The notes under the pieces: model-generated
The model's input: only the letters and a program-made list of their open reading frames with translations
The model's database searches: none
What the model was told of the DNA's origin: nothing
Program-made: the position numbers and the translations under genes
In this document: positions 49,391 through 64,000 of the stretch, piece by piece
Numbering within the stretch: the stretch's first letter is position 1
How the letters are laid out: every line of letters begins with the position of its first letter
Source: Atherinomorus stipes
Taxonomy: Eukaryota > Chordata > Actinopteri > Atheriniformes > Atherinidae
Assembly: GCA_023101725.1 (NCBI GenBank)
Contig: JALJCO010012876.1
Location: 310,001-374,000, forward strand
Direction of reading: 5' to 3'
Length of the DNA: 64,000 nucleotides

Positions 49391-49622
49391 GCTGCTAAGG
49401 GTGGCCCAACCAGTTATTAGGTTTAGGGGGCAATCACTTTTTCATGCAGGGCCATTTAAGTTTGGATTTTTTTTCCTCCTTACTTATAAAAATCTTCATT
49501 TAAAAACTGCATTTTCTGTTTACTTGTGTTATCTTTGTCTCACATTTAAATTTGTTGGATGATCTGAAACATTTAAGTGTGACTAACATGCAAAACAGTA
49601 GGTAGGTAATATAACACTGTTA

Positions 49623-52463
49623 GATCTCCTTTTGTACTTAAAGCATATTTACTTTAAAAATGTCAAACTTCTTTTTCTGCATCTCCATCTTCTCTTTTTG
49701 TTATCAACTTGAAACACAAACTTTATGTTTAATACTAACGAGGAAACTTTGAAGTCAGCTGCTTCATAGTGAAAATATTGGTAACAGAAAAAACTAACTA
49801 CCCTGGTAGATTAAAATCCAGCACAGTCCTCAGCCAAAGTCAGTTCAAGGAAAAGAGACATGCTGCACAAAGTGAACATTCCTGGAGCTGAGCTGTGGCG
49901 ACAGACAATCAGGGACTGTTGGGAAGAATAAGAGCTAGCGAGAAATCTCATGGACGTACTGTACGAGTCCTTTCACATATGTAGGTTTATCTTGGCTGAG
50001 GAAAGTCGGTATGTAAGCACATGCAGTTATTGGTTTCTGATGCCCCTGTCAACCCCGTGCCAAACCACCTGCCTTCCAGTAGTAACGGCATCCCATAATA
50101 TACCACCCAGTGCGGGTGGCAATGGTATTTGGCCTTGAAGATCCCAAGCCATTTTACATCTGTATTACATATCATGGGTAAAAGAATACTGTAACATTTC
50201 ATTTCCATGTGTCTTGGGCAAACATATAGAAAAGATAAATACCTGAGTCAGACTAAAAAAGTAGTTTTCTGGTTACTTAAAAAAAAGGAAAGTTCTTAAT
50301 CATTTTTTCTTATCTATAAGTATGGCTTATTTATTTTTAGCAAATTATTTACAAATGCTTTATTTGGATTATAGATCAACAACTATTAGACAGAATTTTT
50401 TTGTGCAGCTTTATAGTTTCTTTTAAAATGGAAAATATTATATTTGCCTTAGCAATATGTCGTGAGTGCCGTCATAGTTACTCATTTCATCAGGATAAGT
50501 ATCTGCAGAATTGATTCTGATTTGATTAAATAAGGAATTTAAAGGAAGTTTACTTGCATAACTTAGGCACTGTTAAAAAAAAAAAAAGATAATTTACATT
50601 TGATTTCTTTAATTTACTACTTTGTTCTTCAGCTAGCTGCATAGACCAAGTTTAAATAATGAGTTGCAAACACTCACTGATTAATGTGATAATTTCATTG
50701 TAACATACTTGATAAATACTGGCAGCAAAAACACCAGTAATTCACTGTTAATTTTTTGTGTATTATTAACTGTAATTTTGATTTAGGGTCACTATAATCT
50801 GGTGTACAGAGAAGCATGTTCTAAATTTCCTTTTCATCATATTTGTAGAAAATGTTTTATTATTAACATGACAGACAATTTGTGATTTTTACAGTCATAT
50901 TTTTTCTTTTTACTCTTGTTTATTCGCTGATAGCATCTAAACTAGCTGAACTGTTTATCACAAATTTATAGATATATGTCCTCTTGCATTGTAGATTTTG
51001 TAAACCTGTACATGCAATGCCATAAGGCCCCGCAAGCCCCCACAAGCTAACTGATGAAGAGGAGAAGACAGATTTGGAAGGGCATGGAGTTTTAGTGGGC
51101 GTCAGTATTATACAGTAAGTTATACAAGGCCCTGTTGTCTTAATTAAGGCTCAAAAGAAGCCCCTGACCTACAGTATCTATGTTACAAAGATATTAAATT
51201 ATAAACAGGGAAAAATATGTATTTAATTTGTGGCCCCAAATTGAATAATTGAATGACTGAATAAACATCTCAAATGAGGGCATGAACCCTTTGGTTTTGC
51301 CTGGCTATATGCTTTTTGGCTTTTGTTTGACATCTGTTGCTGATGTTCCAAGTTTAATTGGGATGGTGCATGTCTGTCACACCCTTGCCACCTTTTTTTT
51401 TTTTAATGGAAGTTCCACAGCATCATGTAGTATTATCTCTGGTAACTTCAATAAAGAATCTGATAATGTGGAAAATATGAGCAGGGCTGAACTTGAGCCA
51501 AGCCATGCTCCATATTGGCACGGACAAATCTTGTGTTTTTGATTGATTTTTCTGCTGCTGATTCTCCCAGGTAAAAGTGAGTGTCCAGGGCAGCTGATAG
51601 AACTCTGACAGATGTACTGCGCAGGCATGTGTGCCATTCCTGCCAGCCAAAAGCTAGATCTTTGTGAATCGCTTACAGAGAGTGAGTATTGGAATGGAAA
51701 CACAAGTCTATTTTATCAGCTTGCCAAAATGCTGAGGGGAGAGTGCACAAGAGACTCAGAGAAAGAAAGTCAGAAACAGAGGGAGGGAGAGGCCAGAGCC
51801 CCACAAAGCCTCTGTACTCAGCTGTGGTGACGGCCAATCCAAGCACTTGAGCACAGTGTGAATGGCTTTTTAATGCTTGCTAACAGCCGGGGTATTTAGT
51901 GGGATGGTGGGATGGATGAAGGGATATGGTGAAGGATGGGAAGAATGGGAAAAAGATGAGAGTGACGACAATGTTTGGACAAGAGGTCCCAACTAACCAC
52001 TTCTGCTACACTACTGCCCCCCTAACAGGCACTATGAGGCTCCAAGACTCAAGTGCAATCTGTGTTTCATGTTATTAGTGATTGAATATATAACATTGTG
52101 GTCTTTTTTCTGACTCCAGCCTCATTTATCTTGGTTGTGTCTCAGTGTTTTTCTTGAGGTCTTGTTATTTTACTTGAGACTGACACAAATGAGGTCTCAA
52201 TTGTAAAGAAACCAAAGGGGTAATTGCCGTTGCTCCTCTATCTAAAGATGGCTGTCCAGCTGGCTATTGATTATACGCTTATTTGCTGCTGAGAAATGCC
52301 GTCCAATTGAAACATGTTGTGTAGAACTGTTTCAATTCATTCAAAGATTTAAAAAGTATTATTGTAAAAATATTGACATAAAATAATCCATTTGTGCCTT
52401 TCGTGCTGAAAAATGGTGTGTTAGTTCTTCCAATTAAGTTGTGCCTTTTATCTTATTCTTATG
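49623..52463. other. TIKI intron 2 segment; nothing recognised
   Basis: AT-rich non-coding DNA with A and T runs (50577-50588, 51392-51405). No exon, RNA gene or transposon terminus was recognised. Confidence 0.45.
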
Positions 52464-52471
52464 GGTGCATG

Positions 52472-52865
52472 TAGGGATGTAACGATAACCGGTAAAATGG
52501 TTAACCGTGATGAAATTACCAATGATTAGTAATACCGTTTCAAATTTTAATTATCGTTAAAACCGTGACTGATTACTGCACTTTGAAAAACTCCCAGTGA
52601 TGCTGCTGATTGGCTGGAAAAGCAGCGGCAGTCGCAGTTTGCAATGTTTATTTTATGGAAACATGGCAGAAAGCAACAAAGGCTCCCGTATGGATAGTTC
52701 TCTTGGGATTTCTCCCCTTTAAAAAGGACAAAATAGACATTTAAACCCATTTTGGATATTTTCAAAGATGCTGGGAGATATTTCTATACCGGTATAAAAA
52801 TGATAACCGTGATCATTTTGGTCTCAATAACAGTGATATGAAATTTTCATATCGTTACATCCCTA
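52472..52865. mobile_element. hAT MITE, 394 bp, with exact 8-bp target duplication
   Basis: Left terminus TAGGGATGTAACGATA and right terminus TATCGTTACATCCCTA are perfect inverted copies. The flanks carry the identical octamer GGTGCATG at 52464-52471 and 52866-52873, the hAT signature. Subterminal ACCGGT/AACCGTGAT motifs recur at both ends. No transposase is encoded. The intact termini and duplication suggest a relatively recent insertion. Confidence 0.92.
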
Positions 52866-52873
52866 GGTGCATG

Positions 52874-55800
52874 TAATAAATTTGCTAAACAAAAGTCTGC
52901 AAGGTTTGAATAAATAAGCACTTTCTCTGATCTCCAAAGGACTTTGTAGAGGATCTCATTGGTCTTTGTGTCTGTAAACAGTGGCAGTGATGTTCATCAG
53001 TCCAAATTCTTGAAAAACAAACCAACCTTAAAAACAAACAATAAATCCTAGAGAATCTGAATTTGTTCATAGTTTGTTTATGTGAAGCACAAGACTGATT
53101 TAACAAACTGTTGGAATAAAATAAACCACATAGTTCACAGTCTTATCTCATGGCTGCAGTTTGCACAAACTGGCCCTCGACTGCAACAGTGGGTGAAAGG
53201 CTGCTTGGAAACCAAGGGGACAGAAAATGAGAAAGATAAAAAGGGAAAGAGGACAGGAGTTCAAAGAAGAGAAAGAGCAAAAAATTAAATTAAATAGTAT
53301 GACAGTAAAGCTAAAGTCTCATGAAGTTTTTCTGGACGCCATTTCTATGTGATTACTAAAGCTTCTGTTCTTGATTACTTTATTTCATGTAATACTGCTT
53401 TGGTATTTATTTTTCTAAGACTTTTACATAAACATTTGTGAAACATCTATTTTCCCTCTGACTCGTGTGTTTTAGGGAGTGCTATCTATCTACAATGTTT
53501 CCCTGGACGTTGATACAAACCATCTCCAAGGTTTGGCAAGAAAACGATCACTAATTTATCTTGAAATTTTCATTAAAGCTTCACTAACCCAAGACATTTA
53601 TGTAGAATTTTGTATTGCCAACTAGCCTGTCACTTTGAGTTTTCTGGAATAGTACATGAGACTATACCCCCCGAACTTTGTAGAACTAAATATGAAATCT
53701 TTGATTCTCCTGTCCACAGCTCACACAACAGAAAAACTCATACAATCAAGTCTGATTTACATCTCAAAGATGTTTAAGGAATTCCATCCATCTTTACTTG
53801 AGCTAGCTTGGTATGCTTTGGACTGTGGCAATAAGAGCTTTTTGGTCAGGAGGACTCTAGGTTATTGAAAAAAAAAGAACTGTTGGGAGTGTTTGTTGGA
53901 CAGATGTTCCCCTCCACTGAAGTGGTTTTCTCACAAATCAAATGCTTATCTTGGATGTGTTGCAGTCATCAGTACACTGGGGATTGTGGATGAAATCATT
54001 TAGAAGGATATCTGGCTTGGGTTTGGTACCACTGCCCACCCAGGTGGACCTGCTGATCTGGCTCTTGTAAAAAAACAACAACTCCCTTTCACTTTGTGTC
54101 TCTGAGAAACAAAAATAAATTCTCTTTAATCAGCAGTGGGTTCTTCAGGGGCTCATTTGGAAAGAATGTAATCGAATCTTAAGGTAACATTATTCATAAG
54201 GTAAATTCACTTTGGTGAGCTTGATTTCTGTCTCTCACAGCTGGCCTTTGATACACACAAAGACACACTCGCAGTGAGATGAAGATAATTATTTGAGATT
54301 AAAATGGAGGTGTGCTTCGGAACTATTTAGGAACATGCTCTGTAAATTGCAGAGCTTATGCAGCATGGAAGCTTTCTCATCAAATGATTAGATACAAACC
54401 CACAGATATCATGAAAGCTCCTTGGCTCTCACTTCCTGTCTGTCCTATTTCCTTCATGTTTGCTGCTTCCTTGCCAGCACTGACTTTTGACACTCTCTGG
54501 AAGTGCTGAGGGGAAAAGGTCCTGAGTTCAGATCCTCTGAAAGGGGATCTAAACCGCCTGCTAACGAGAATGCCAAGCCTAACAGGGACTGACAGCTCAT
54601 CGCACTGAGAACTGCTGTACACGTATGTGTGTTGGAGGTTGGAGGTGGGGCTGGCATCAGAGCGTGCCAAATATCTGTGTGCATTTATTATGAGAAGGCA
54701 AATATCCCTGGTGAAGCTTAATAACACTTATTTTTCTCACGCATGCATGCAGGAATGTGCCCGCATTAACACACATGGAGAGTTGAATTGCACGCACACA
54801 CAATCACAGGCTCCGCACACATCAATCAGTCAGCAATGATAATATTTAGGAATTCGATTGGAAATGTAAGGTATAAGCGCTCCTCCCTCCTCTTTCCCTC
54901 TTAATTACATCACAGCCCTAACCACCAGCTTTCTCCACTCATCAGTCTGGGCTCAGATGGGAAGCAGATGGGTGGCAAGGGTCGTCAAAGAGAGACAGAC
55001 TGAAAGAAATGAGGAGGAATAAAACAGGAGCAGAGTCAGATGAAGGCCAAAGGGGTTAGAGTTAAACACAGGAGAGTCAAAAAAGTCCACAAGAGACACA
55101 AGATGCAGAGAGAGAGCCCTGCAGAAAGTGAAAGAGAGCCTAACTGGCAGCAAGAGGGAGATAAAGGCAGCTGAGGGGTCAGACTGGGAGCGGGGGAACA
55201 GTCAGCCATTTTCAGATGAAAGGAATCCAGCCAATCCCCTCAATGATAAACATGTGTCTGTGTCACCCATCCCGTAGGACTCCACTCTATTTATGCATGT
55301 GTGTGTCGGTGTGAGGCTGCGTGCGACTGTGTTGTTGCAGACACCAACTCCTGACACACAGACGGCACAGATGAAGATAAACACTTAGACACACAACACC
55401 TCGTCCACCATTTTGGCAACAGCTGGGAAAAAGTCCATCAGGGGTGTCAACTGACAAAAGCCATCACACTATCACACAACGTCAGGGCCATAGACCAAAA
55501 CTATTCATCTCTTCTGCTACACTCGCTTCTTTTTTTAGACTTTGAAAGAGAATTTTTTAATGTCTGAAAAAAGAGATTTTTAAATTGTTTTCTGCTCTTT
55601 AACTCCCTCAAAAAGCACAGCAAAACTGACCTGTGTAGGAGTCTTACTGTACATTTAGATTTTAAACTGTAGCTGGTCTGGCTTTTAGTATAAAGGCATC
55701 TCCTCTTTCAGGGAGATTAGCTCACATTGTCTTAACTTAGCTTTTCTTGATTTATTTTTAGCTAGCTCTGTGCAAGAGCCAAGTTTTTCTGTAAGCTTCT

Positions 55801-56218
55801 TTAGTATAACTCTATCTATACTTAATTATATTGCTTGAAATCTGTCCTTTTTGATATTTTGAGACATATGAAATTCACTTAAAGCCAAACTTACTTAAAT
55901 GCTTACAACTTCAAAACATGTCCTTAGATTTAATAATGTATAAATAAATATTAAAACATTTAAGTTTATTGAGGGAAGATTTTACAGCGACTCCTATTTA
56001 AATTACAAATACATGATTATGAGATACTTTTTATTTTTACTTCTAAGGTGACACATTATTCCTACATTGTGTTTTATATTTCTATATCATACACTAATAC
56101 ACTAGTCACTTGTATGACGTGGAACTGTTTACATCTTATCGGAATTTGTGATGTTAGTAACATCGAATTATTCATTTTATAAATTGTAGTATTGTGATCA
56201 AGCTTGTCATTTTCACTC
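52874..56218. other. TIKI intron 2 segment; nothing recognised
   Basis: Non-coding. A purine-rich stretch (54955-55160, GAGAGACAGA-like) makes opposite-strand spurious frames. No transposon termini were recognised. Confidence 0.45.
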
Positions 56219-56221
56219 TTA

Positions 56222-56787
56222 AGGCTGCAGTATACTTCTACAACTGCATAATGTGTTATCCAACTGACCCCTCAAGCCTTCATAGCTTTCCGTCATGGTG
56301 CTGGATACGCAGTGCAATTTCCCACCCGACCAGTAGGGGTTGCTACGCAAGACTGTCCTAATCCTACGATGCCAATGGTTGGTAACCTCAGTGATTATTT
56401 TGCTTCTGTTTGCAGTGAGCAATGGCATCCCAGAGAGAAATATTGGTGTTGTTGCTGCAGCAGCTGAATAACATTGAAACAGATATACTTTGATAGAAAA
56501 ATGGAGACGATGGAGAGATTTTGGTATTTTCTCATTTCCTCGGCCAAATGTTCTTTGGTTGGACTCATATCTGTATTTTCGTAGGCTAGTCGGTGTTTTA
56601 ACAATGGCGCTATAATGTTTACGTTTTGATAGACCATTCACAGCCCTTGCCGTCTCCATTGTCCCTTGACGGAAAATATTTTGTGCAGCCATAGATGACG
56701 GACAGGCTCTCTGACAGGCTCTCCGTCGATGTAGAAGGCTTTCTGTAACCTATGTAGAGCACTTTACGGACGACTATAAATTAGCCT
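56222..56787. mobile_element. PIF/Harbinger-type MITE, 566 bp
   Basis: Left terminus AGGCTGCAGTATACTTCTAC and right terminus GACTATAAATTAGCCT are imperfect inverted copies of the AGGCTAATTTATACTTCTGC type I associate with fish Harbinger elements. The trinucleotide TTA flanks both sides (56219-56221 and 56788-56790), matching the 3-bp target duplication of this superfamily. An internal - strand open frame of 157 codons has no recognisable domain and is probably chance. Confidence 0.72.
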
Positions 56788-56790
56788 TTA

Positions 56791-59364
<2,574 letters not shown>

Positions 59365-59704
59365 TAAGCCACATTCAGATTTGCATTGCGGAACATGAGC
59401 AGTAAAGTCCATCCGCTCTTTAAACGGACTCGTCTTTTCAAACATGCCGCCTCCTTGCGGACTTACTGGGTCCCGGGCGCTTTCAGACATCAGGAAATCT
59501 TGTGGATAAGTCAACACAGCCACACACTCCCTTCAACCCTGTCTGGCACATTTCCTTGTGCGTTCAGCCAAAACATGGAGGCCAGCCGGTACGTCTGCTA
59601 CATCTCCAAGGTAAAGATGCAGAGTGTATGTCTGAATGCAAACGGTATAAAGGACAAAGTCCGCACTATTACCGCTTTCCAGAGCAAGTCTGAAACGGGC
59701 TTTA
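59365..59704 (+). mobile_element. MITE copy A of an inverted pair
   Basis: It starts TAAGCCACATTCAGATTTGC and ends GCAAGTCTGAAACGGGCTTTA, which are imperfect inverted termini. The whole 340 bp recurs inverted at 63381-63737 with clear similarity (shared CATGAGCAGTAAAGTCCA, CTTTCAGACATCAGGAAAT and ACAAAGTCCGC blocks). No coding capacity. The superfamily was not determined because no target duplication could be fixed. Confidence 0.75.
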
Positions 59705-62700
59705 AGTGAAATACAAACAATGTACTTCTTTTTATTAGTTTATGGTACAGCAAATAAGCTTTGTCAAAGTAGCAAAACTGGCAAAATATACAGAACTTTT
59801 TTAATGGTCACATATGATACAACATTATCATGGCCAACACATTGCAGTGATCTGTTCAACTTCTGCTATGAGCTGTTTCTTCTAAGGTTTTTTATTCTTA
59901 GTTTTCCTGTGAAGACAAGCTGCAGAAGTTGTAATGTTGTTTATCTAGTACTCCTACTGTCTGCCTCAACATTCCTTTGCATCGGTGTGGCCTCTTTGAT
60001 GATCTGTGGTCCATTTAAGGCCACAATCCTGTGATCCATTGGTCAGGGTGACCACAAAGTCTCAGCATGGCTGTCTGATCTTCAGCCACTATGTGCGCAC
60101 ACACAGAAAATTATTTTGGGAAAATAGCTCAGACACTCGTACTCAGATATATTGTATGCACATGCCATCTGAACACTGAATTATGGGTCTTATACACAGG
60201 CTATTACTCTCTGTCAGAAGGCTGTGGTGAACTGTGGTCCAAACCCAATGTTTTCCCTAATAGATGGTATGAGTGCTAAAACTATTAGAAGCAGCAATCA
60301 TAGTCTTAATCATATTGGATTTCTTCATACCAAGCACTTTCTCTTGGAGGCTATTGGACTAAGAGCCTTGGTAGCTGGAACTTGGATGAATATAGAAGTT
60401 TATGGGAAAGCTGGAAAAAAAATGTGTAGATTAACGTAGTAATTAAGTTTTTGAAAGTAGGGGTGCATTAAAAAATAAATGCATTTGTGCCTGATTATAC
60501 TTTAGTTTACATTTAGATTGATTTATTTAAATGCATGCATTCATGTATGGTAGACAATGCTTAAGAAGACGTTATGTTCTATTGTGGGGAGCCAGACTTG
60601 GAGTCATCAAAGTCCTGATAAGAAAGCCAATACAGAGATGAAGGAGTTGCCAAGAATGTGTCGGCGCAAAAAAATAATGAAATATGTGTCACACACTTAT
60701 GAAAGATTAATTTCATATGTGCACCAGATGTGGTCAAATCTAATTCCATGCTGGCACTGTTAAAGAATTATCACATTACAGCTCCTGTTGGGTTTTGCAC
60801 ATAGACACACACACAAGCAAAGAGGAAGTGAGCGCCATCATTTTCACTGGCACCTCTCTGATTTTCTTGGTTTCCCTTCCTCTAACAGTCTCCTCACACA
60901 CATGCATATGCTGTATATACAAGAATGAATAAAAGTTGTAAATAAATTACGGGGATTGTAAAAGAAAAATCTCCAACCCCTTGGCAAAGACTCAAATCAA
61001 CATAGTTAACTGCCTAAACTGCAGATTTATGAAATAATTAGAGTCCTATGAGGGTAGTTAAATGCCTGTCTCTGATGTGACAGCCAGCACAGCTATTAGT
61101 CAAGGCCAACTAGACGAAGAGCTACTAATCTATGGCCAACGTCACTGTATCCATTTCGCTGTTTGCTGTCCAGACTCTTCCTTCCACTCTTATAAACCTC
61201 TGGAAACATAAAGGAGTTACTCCAATCATTGGTCTTATTCCACTCAAGTCGGAGACAACAGTCCTCCATTTGTTGCCTCTGTGAGTTATCCCTGTATGTT
61301 TTTTTGTCTCTATATTGGCTTCCTCATCTTTTTCTCTGTCTTATGTCTTCCACACAAATACATTTTCCTCCCTGTGTTTCCTCCATCTGTCATGCACAAG
61401 TACACTTAAGCACTTACGTAAAGCCATGTTTTCTCCAACTCTCCTCCCTCCAGTGTCGATTAGTTGCTCTGATGATGCAGACAGACTCATTCATGAGTTG
61501 CTCGTAAACATGAATAATTGTTCCCATGTCCAAATTTCAGTTTGGGCTTCATGTCTGATTTAACTGTCAGTGTGGATAAATTGTAGTAATTAAATGTAGT
61601 ATGAAAGAGCAAAGAATTCAGGAATTCAGAGTACATTCCTGGCTGATTCCTTAAGTTCATAAATGAGGATTTTTATTCAAAGGAAGGTAAAGTTAAGGTA
61701 AAGATGTTACACTACTGGGTGATAACTCTTTCAACTTTTCCTAAAGTCTCAGGCTGTTGTTCTGCATTAGAGCATTATGTGTTAATTTAAATGATTTCTT
61801 TGATTGTTTTTTTTCCCCAGCTTTTTACACTAGAACTTCTTGATTAGATATTTGGCCACATTAAACATTTCATGACATTTTCAAAGTTTTGTATGGTTTG
61901 ATACAAAACTGCTGTACTTGGTTTGATTAAAGATAATAATTGTTTAAGTTGAAAACACACCCTCTCATAATGCTAGTCTTTTCGTTTCAGCATCTGTTTG
62001 TGGATCAGTCCTCTGTGACATACTGTATTTTTGTCATCTGCACTAATCTGCAAAAGTACCTCTGTAGTCCATAGTGGGTGTGGCCCAAATATTTTTACAT
62101 AGATGAATAGAGTTTGCTGACTACACATGCTCCCATCAGTTTCCACTCAGGAAGAAAATAAAGAACCGAAACGCCAGACAAAAACAAGCCGAAGAACAGG
62201 AAGGATGGTTGTTCTGAGGAAAGACTACAAGACAGTTGGCACTAACCAATTTGCAATGTATTGTAGACCATCATGCCCATTAATGGGAAAATACATATAC
62301 ACATTTAAAGAATAGTGTGAGGTTTCCTCCATAAACATACTCTATATGAGTGTTTCCTTTTTTGTTGTTGTAGTATCCCATGTATCCAGAAAATAGTGGC
62401 CACATTAAAGATTAAACTGTGACCATTTTATTAAGTATTTTTTAAAATCTAGCTTGCTTGAACCGTTTTTCCAGGATCCCCTACCCTGCCTTTAAACATT
62501 GTTGGACTTTTGGAGGTCAAAGGTTTAATGCAATTGGGACGAAAACCTTGTGAGAAATAAAGCACAGCTTGAACTTCCCTCTTACTGAGTTTGATTCTGT
62601 TTCCAGCTAATTTGAACTTGGTTTACATGAGTTGTCTTTGCTCACTCATATAGAACAGATGAAGATTGACATTACGGTAATAAAATCACAGTACTTTGGC

Positions 62701-62743
62701 CCATAAATATTTAGTGACAAATTTTCTAAAAATATTGATTCTT
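59705..62743. other. TIKI intron 2 segment; one MITE end only
   Basis: Mostly non-coding without recognisable features. At about 62449-62491 a short piece (CTTGAACCGTTTTTCCAGGA ... ACCCTGCCT next to TTAA at 62492) resembles the right end of the 62748-63350 element and may be a second, truncated copy. Confidence 0.45.
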
Positions 62744-62747
62744 TTAA

Positions 62748-63350
62748 ATCCAGAGTTGGTAATCCGGCTCAGAAACACTTTTTGTTATAGCTACTGGGTG
62801 AAATGGTCCTTTCATCCTGACAGTAGTCAATACATCATGTATTCATAAAAAGGAAGGAAAAAAGTCAGACCTCTGTGAGAGCTGCAGTTCTGTAAAAACT
62901 CTGACCAACCCCTTGGTAATTCACAACTTATAGAAAGAACAATTCAATGCCTTTATGTCTTGTCTCTGTCCATCCCCTCTCGCTGTCCCCCACGTGACCC
63001 CCCTGTGCGCTACTCTCTGTAAACAAATATAGCTAACTTCTGCTACGCCAAAAATCCAATCCAAACCAAAACAACAGATAAGGATTAAGTCTCGGAGGCG
63101 TTGACGTTTGCAGTGTGGACTTTTTACACTGGAGAAAGAGTTGGAGGTGAGTGGATTAAAACTGTTAAAAACATGGTTTGTCAGCTGTTTACGATCAAGC
63201 TAACGAGCTATCCACTCAGCTGTTATTGTTTACCTGCGCGTAAAACATCGGTACACACATCCCTGTGCTCTGAAGGCGTGGTTTCGGGTGGTGTGGTTTT
63301 TTAAATTGTCGCTTGCTCAAACCGTTTTTCCATCATTGCCAACCCTAGCT
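62748..63350. mobile_element. TTAA-flanked MITE, 603 bp
   Basis: Left terminus ATCCAGAGTTGGTAATC and right terminus CATTGCCAACCCTAGCT are imperfect inverted copies (GAGTTGGTAAT against GGGTTGGCAAT). TTAA lies directly outside at 62744-62747 and 63351-63354. No transposase frame. It belongs to the TTAA-duplicating (piggyBac or Kolobok-like) class by flank only. Confidence 0.7.
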
Positions 63351-63380
63351 TTAAACACATGTAGCGCTTTTGCTGTCAGC

Positions 63381-63737
63381 AGCCCCTTTCAGACTTGCAC
63401 TGGAAAGCGGAAATATTGCGGACTCTGTCCTTTATAACGGCTGCATTCAGACATGCGTTCCGCTCTTTTACCTCGGAAATGTAGCGGACATGTACCGGCT
63501 GGACCCCATGTCATAAGAGCGGAAATGTTGCAGCACGTCGTTTTGGCTGAACGCATAAGAAAATGTTCCGGACAAAGTTAAAAGGAGAGAGAGGCTTTGC
63601 TGACTTTTCCGCAACATTTCCTGATGTCTGAAAGCACCCGGGACGCGATAAGTCCGCAACGAAGCGGCAAGTTTGAAAAGACGAGTCGGTTGGACTTTAC
63701 TGCTCATGTTCTGCAATGCAAGTCTGAAAACGGCTTA
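63381..63737 (-). mobile_element. MITE copy B of the inverted pair
   Basis: Reverse-oriented relative of 59365-59704, 357 bp, with inverted termini AGCCCCTTTCAGACTTGCA and TGCAAGTCTGAAAACGGCT. Internally GC-rich with several GCGGA/TCCGC motifs. Similarity to copy A extends end to end with small indels. Confidence 0.75.
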
Positions 63738-64000
63738 TTAGTCAGTCTTTTATTTAAATTTGAATTGAGCATCAATTCTTTCCCAAGGAAACTTTGACTT
63801 GTGGTCCAAAAGAACAGTGCACTGAACACCCACCTGATGGTTAGGAGACAGCCCCCTCTCTCTTGAACCCAGATGTGACACAACTTCAGTTTTAATGCCA
63901 CAGGGTTCCAGTTTTACACACAAACTATCCTCTTTCATATGCTAAGCCTCTTCTTAATTTTTCCTCTTTAGATTCATCTTCATCATCAACAGAGTTTTCT

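Larger units (their letters stand above)
47311..49620 (+). mobile_element. Decayed Tc1/mariner element with inverted-repeat arms
   Basis: The left end CAGCTGTGTGAAAAAGCTTT follows TA (47309-47310), and the right end ..AACACTGT precedes TA (49621-49622). Arms of about 200 bp are inverted copies: TGTTTGTCACACTTAAATG and GTAAACAGAAAATGCAG on the left have their complements at about 49515-49590. The right arm has lost about 30 bp near its tip. The left arm is cut at about 47520 by a LINE fragment. A transposase remnant lies between the arms. Confidence 0.85.

Noticed and set aside
54380..54727. 115-codon - strand frame
   Set aside because: No motif, no splice signals and low-complexity neighbours; probably chance.

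Overview
The window is nuclear DNA of a ray-finned fish, most likely a teleost. The evidence is split vertebrate genes with GT-AG introns, long AT-rich non-coding stretches, many CA, ATT and TATC microsatellites, and teleost-style transposons: a Tc1 element, a Tol2-like hAT element, hAT and Harbinger MITEs, TTAA-flanked MITEs, tRNA-derived SINEs and a LINE reverse transcriptase fragment. There are no operons, rRNA genes, CRISPR arrays or other prokaryotic features.

Only two protein-coding genes are convincingly present, both on the + strand. Positions 1-6449 carry almost all of leupaxin (lpxn). The last five bases of its first exon are at the left edge, and eight further exons encode about 391 residues, with paxillin-type LD motifs followed by four LIM domains. 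From about 30222 onward is the 5' part of a TIKI-type TraB-family Wnt protease gene, more like TRABD2B than TRABD2A. It has a signal-peptide exon and a 190-codon exon with the GTIH metal-site motif. The rest of that gene was not found, so its second intron seems to run past the right edge, over 30 kb away. Both proteins belong to signalling biology (focal adhesion scaffolding and extracellular Wnt inactivation), but nothing here links them functionally.

Layout: lpxn 1-6449 with its 3' UTR to about 6850; intergenic DNA 6850-29700 with a SINE, a decayed THAP-domain transposase remnant, two complete TTAA-flanked MITEs, a third partial one and an unusual G-rich insertion; TIKI promoter, leader and exons 1-2 at about 29730-33296; then TIKI intron 2 (33297-64000). 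This intron holds a nested hAT-like/MITE composite, a SINE, another TTAA element, a Tc1 element interrupted by a LINE fragment, a hAT MITE with an exact 8-bp target duplication, a Harbinger MITE, a long TATC array, an inverted pair of one MITE family and a final TTAA element.

I found no new functional system. The most notable observations are the several distinct TTAA-flanked MITE families in one locus, a frameshifted THAP domain inside the repeat-rich 16.7-18.7 kb stretch, and an apparent retro-insertion that is largely homopolymeric G. All homology statements come from reading motifs and general family knowledge; no database search was run.
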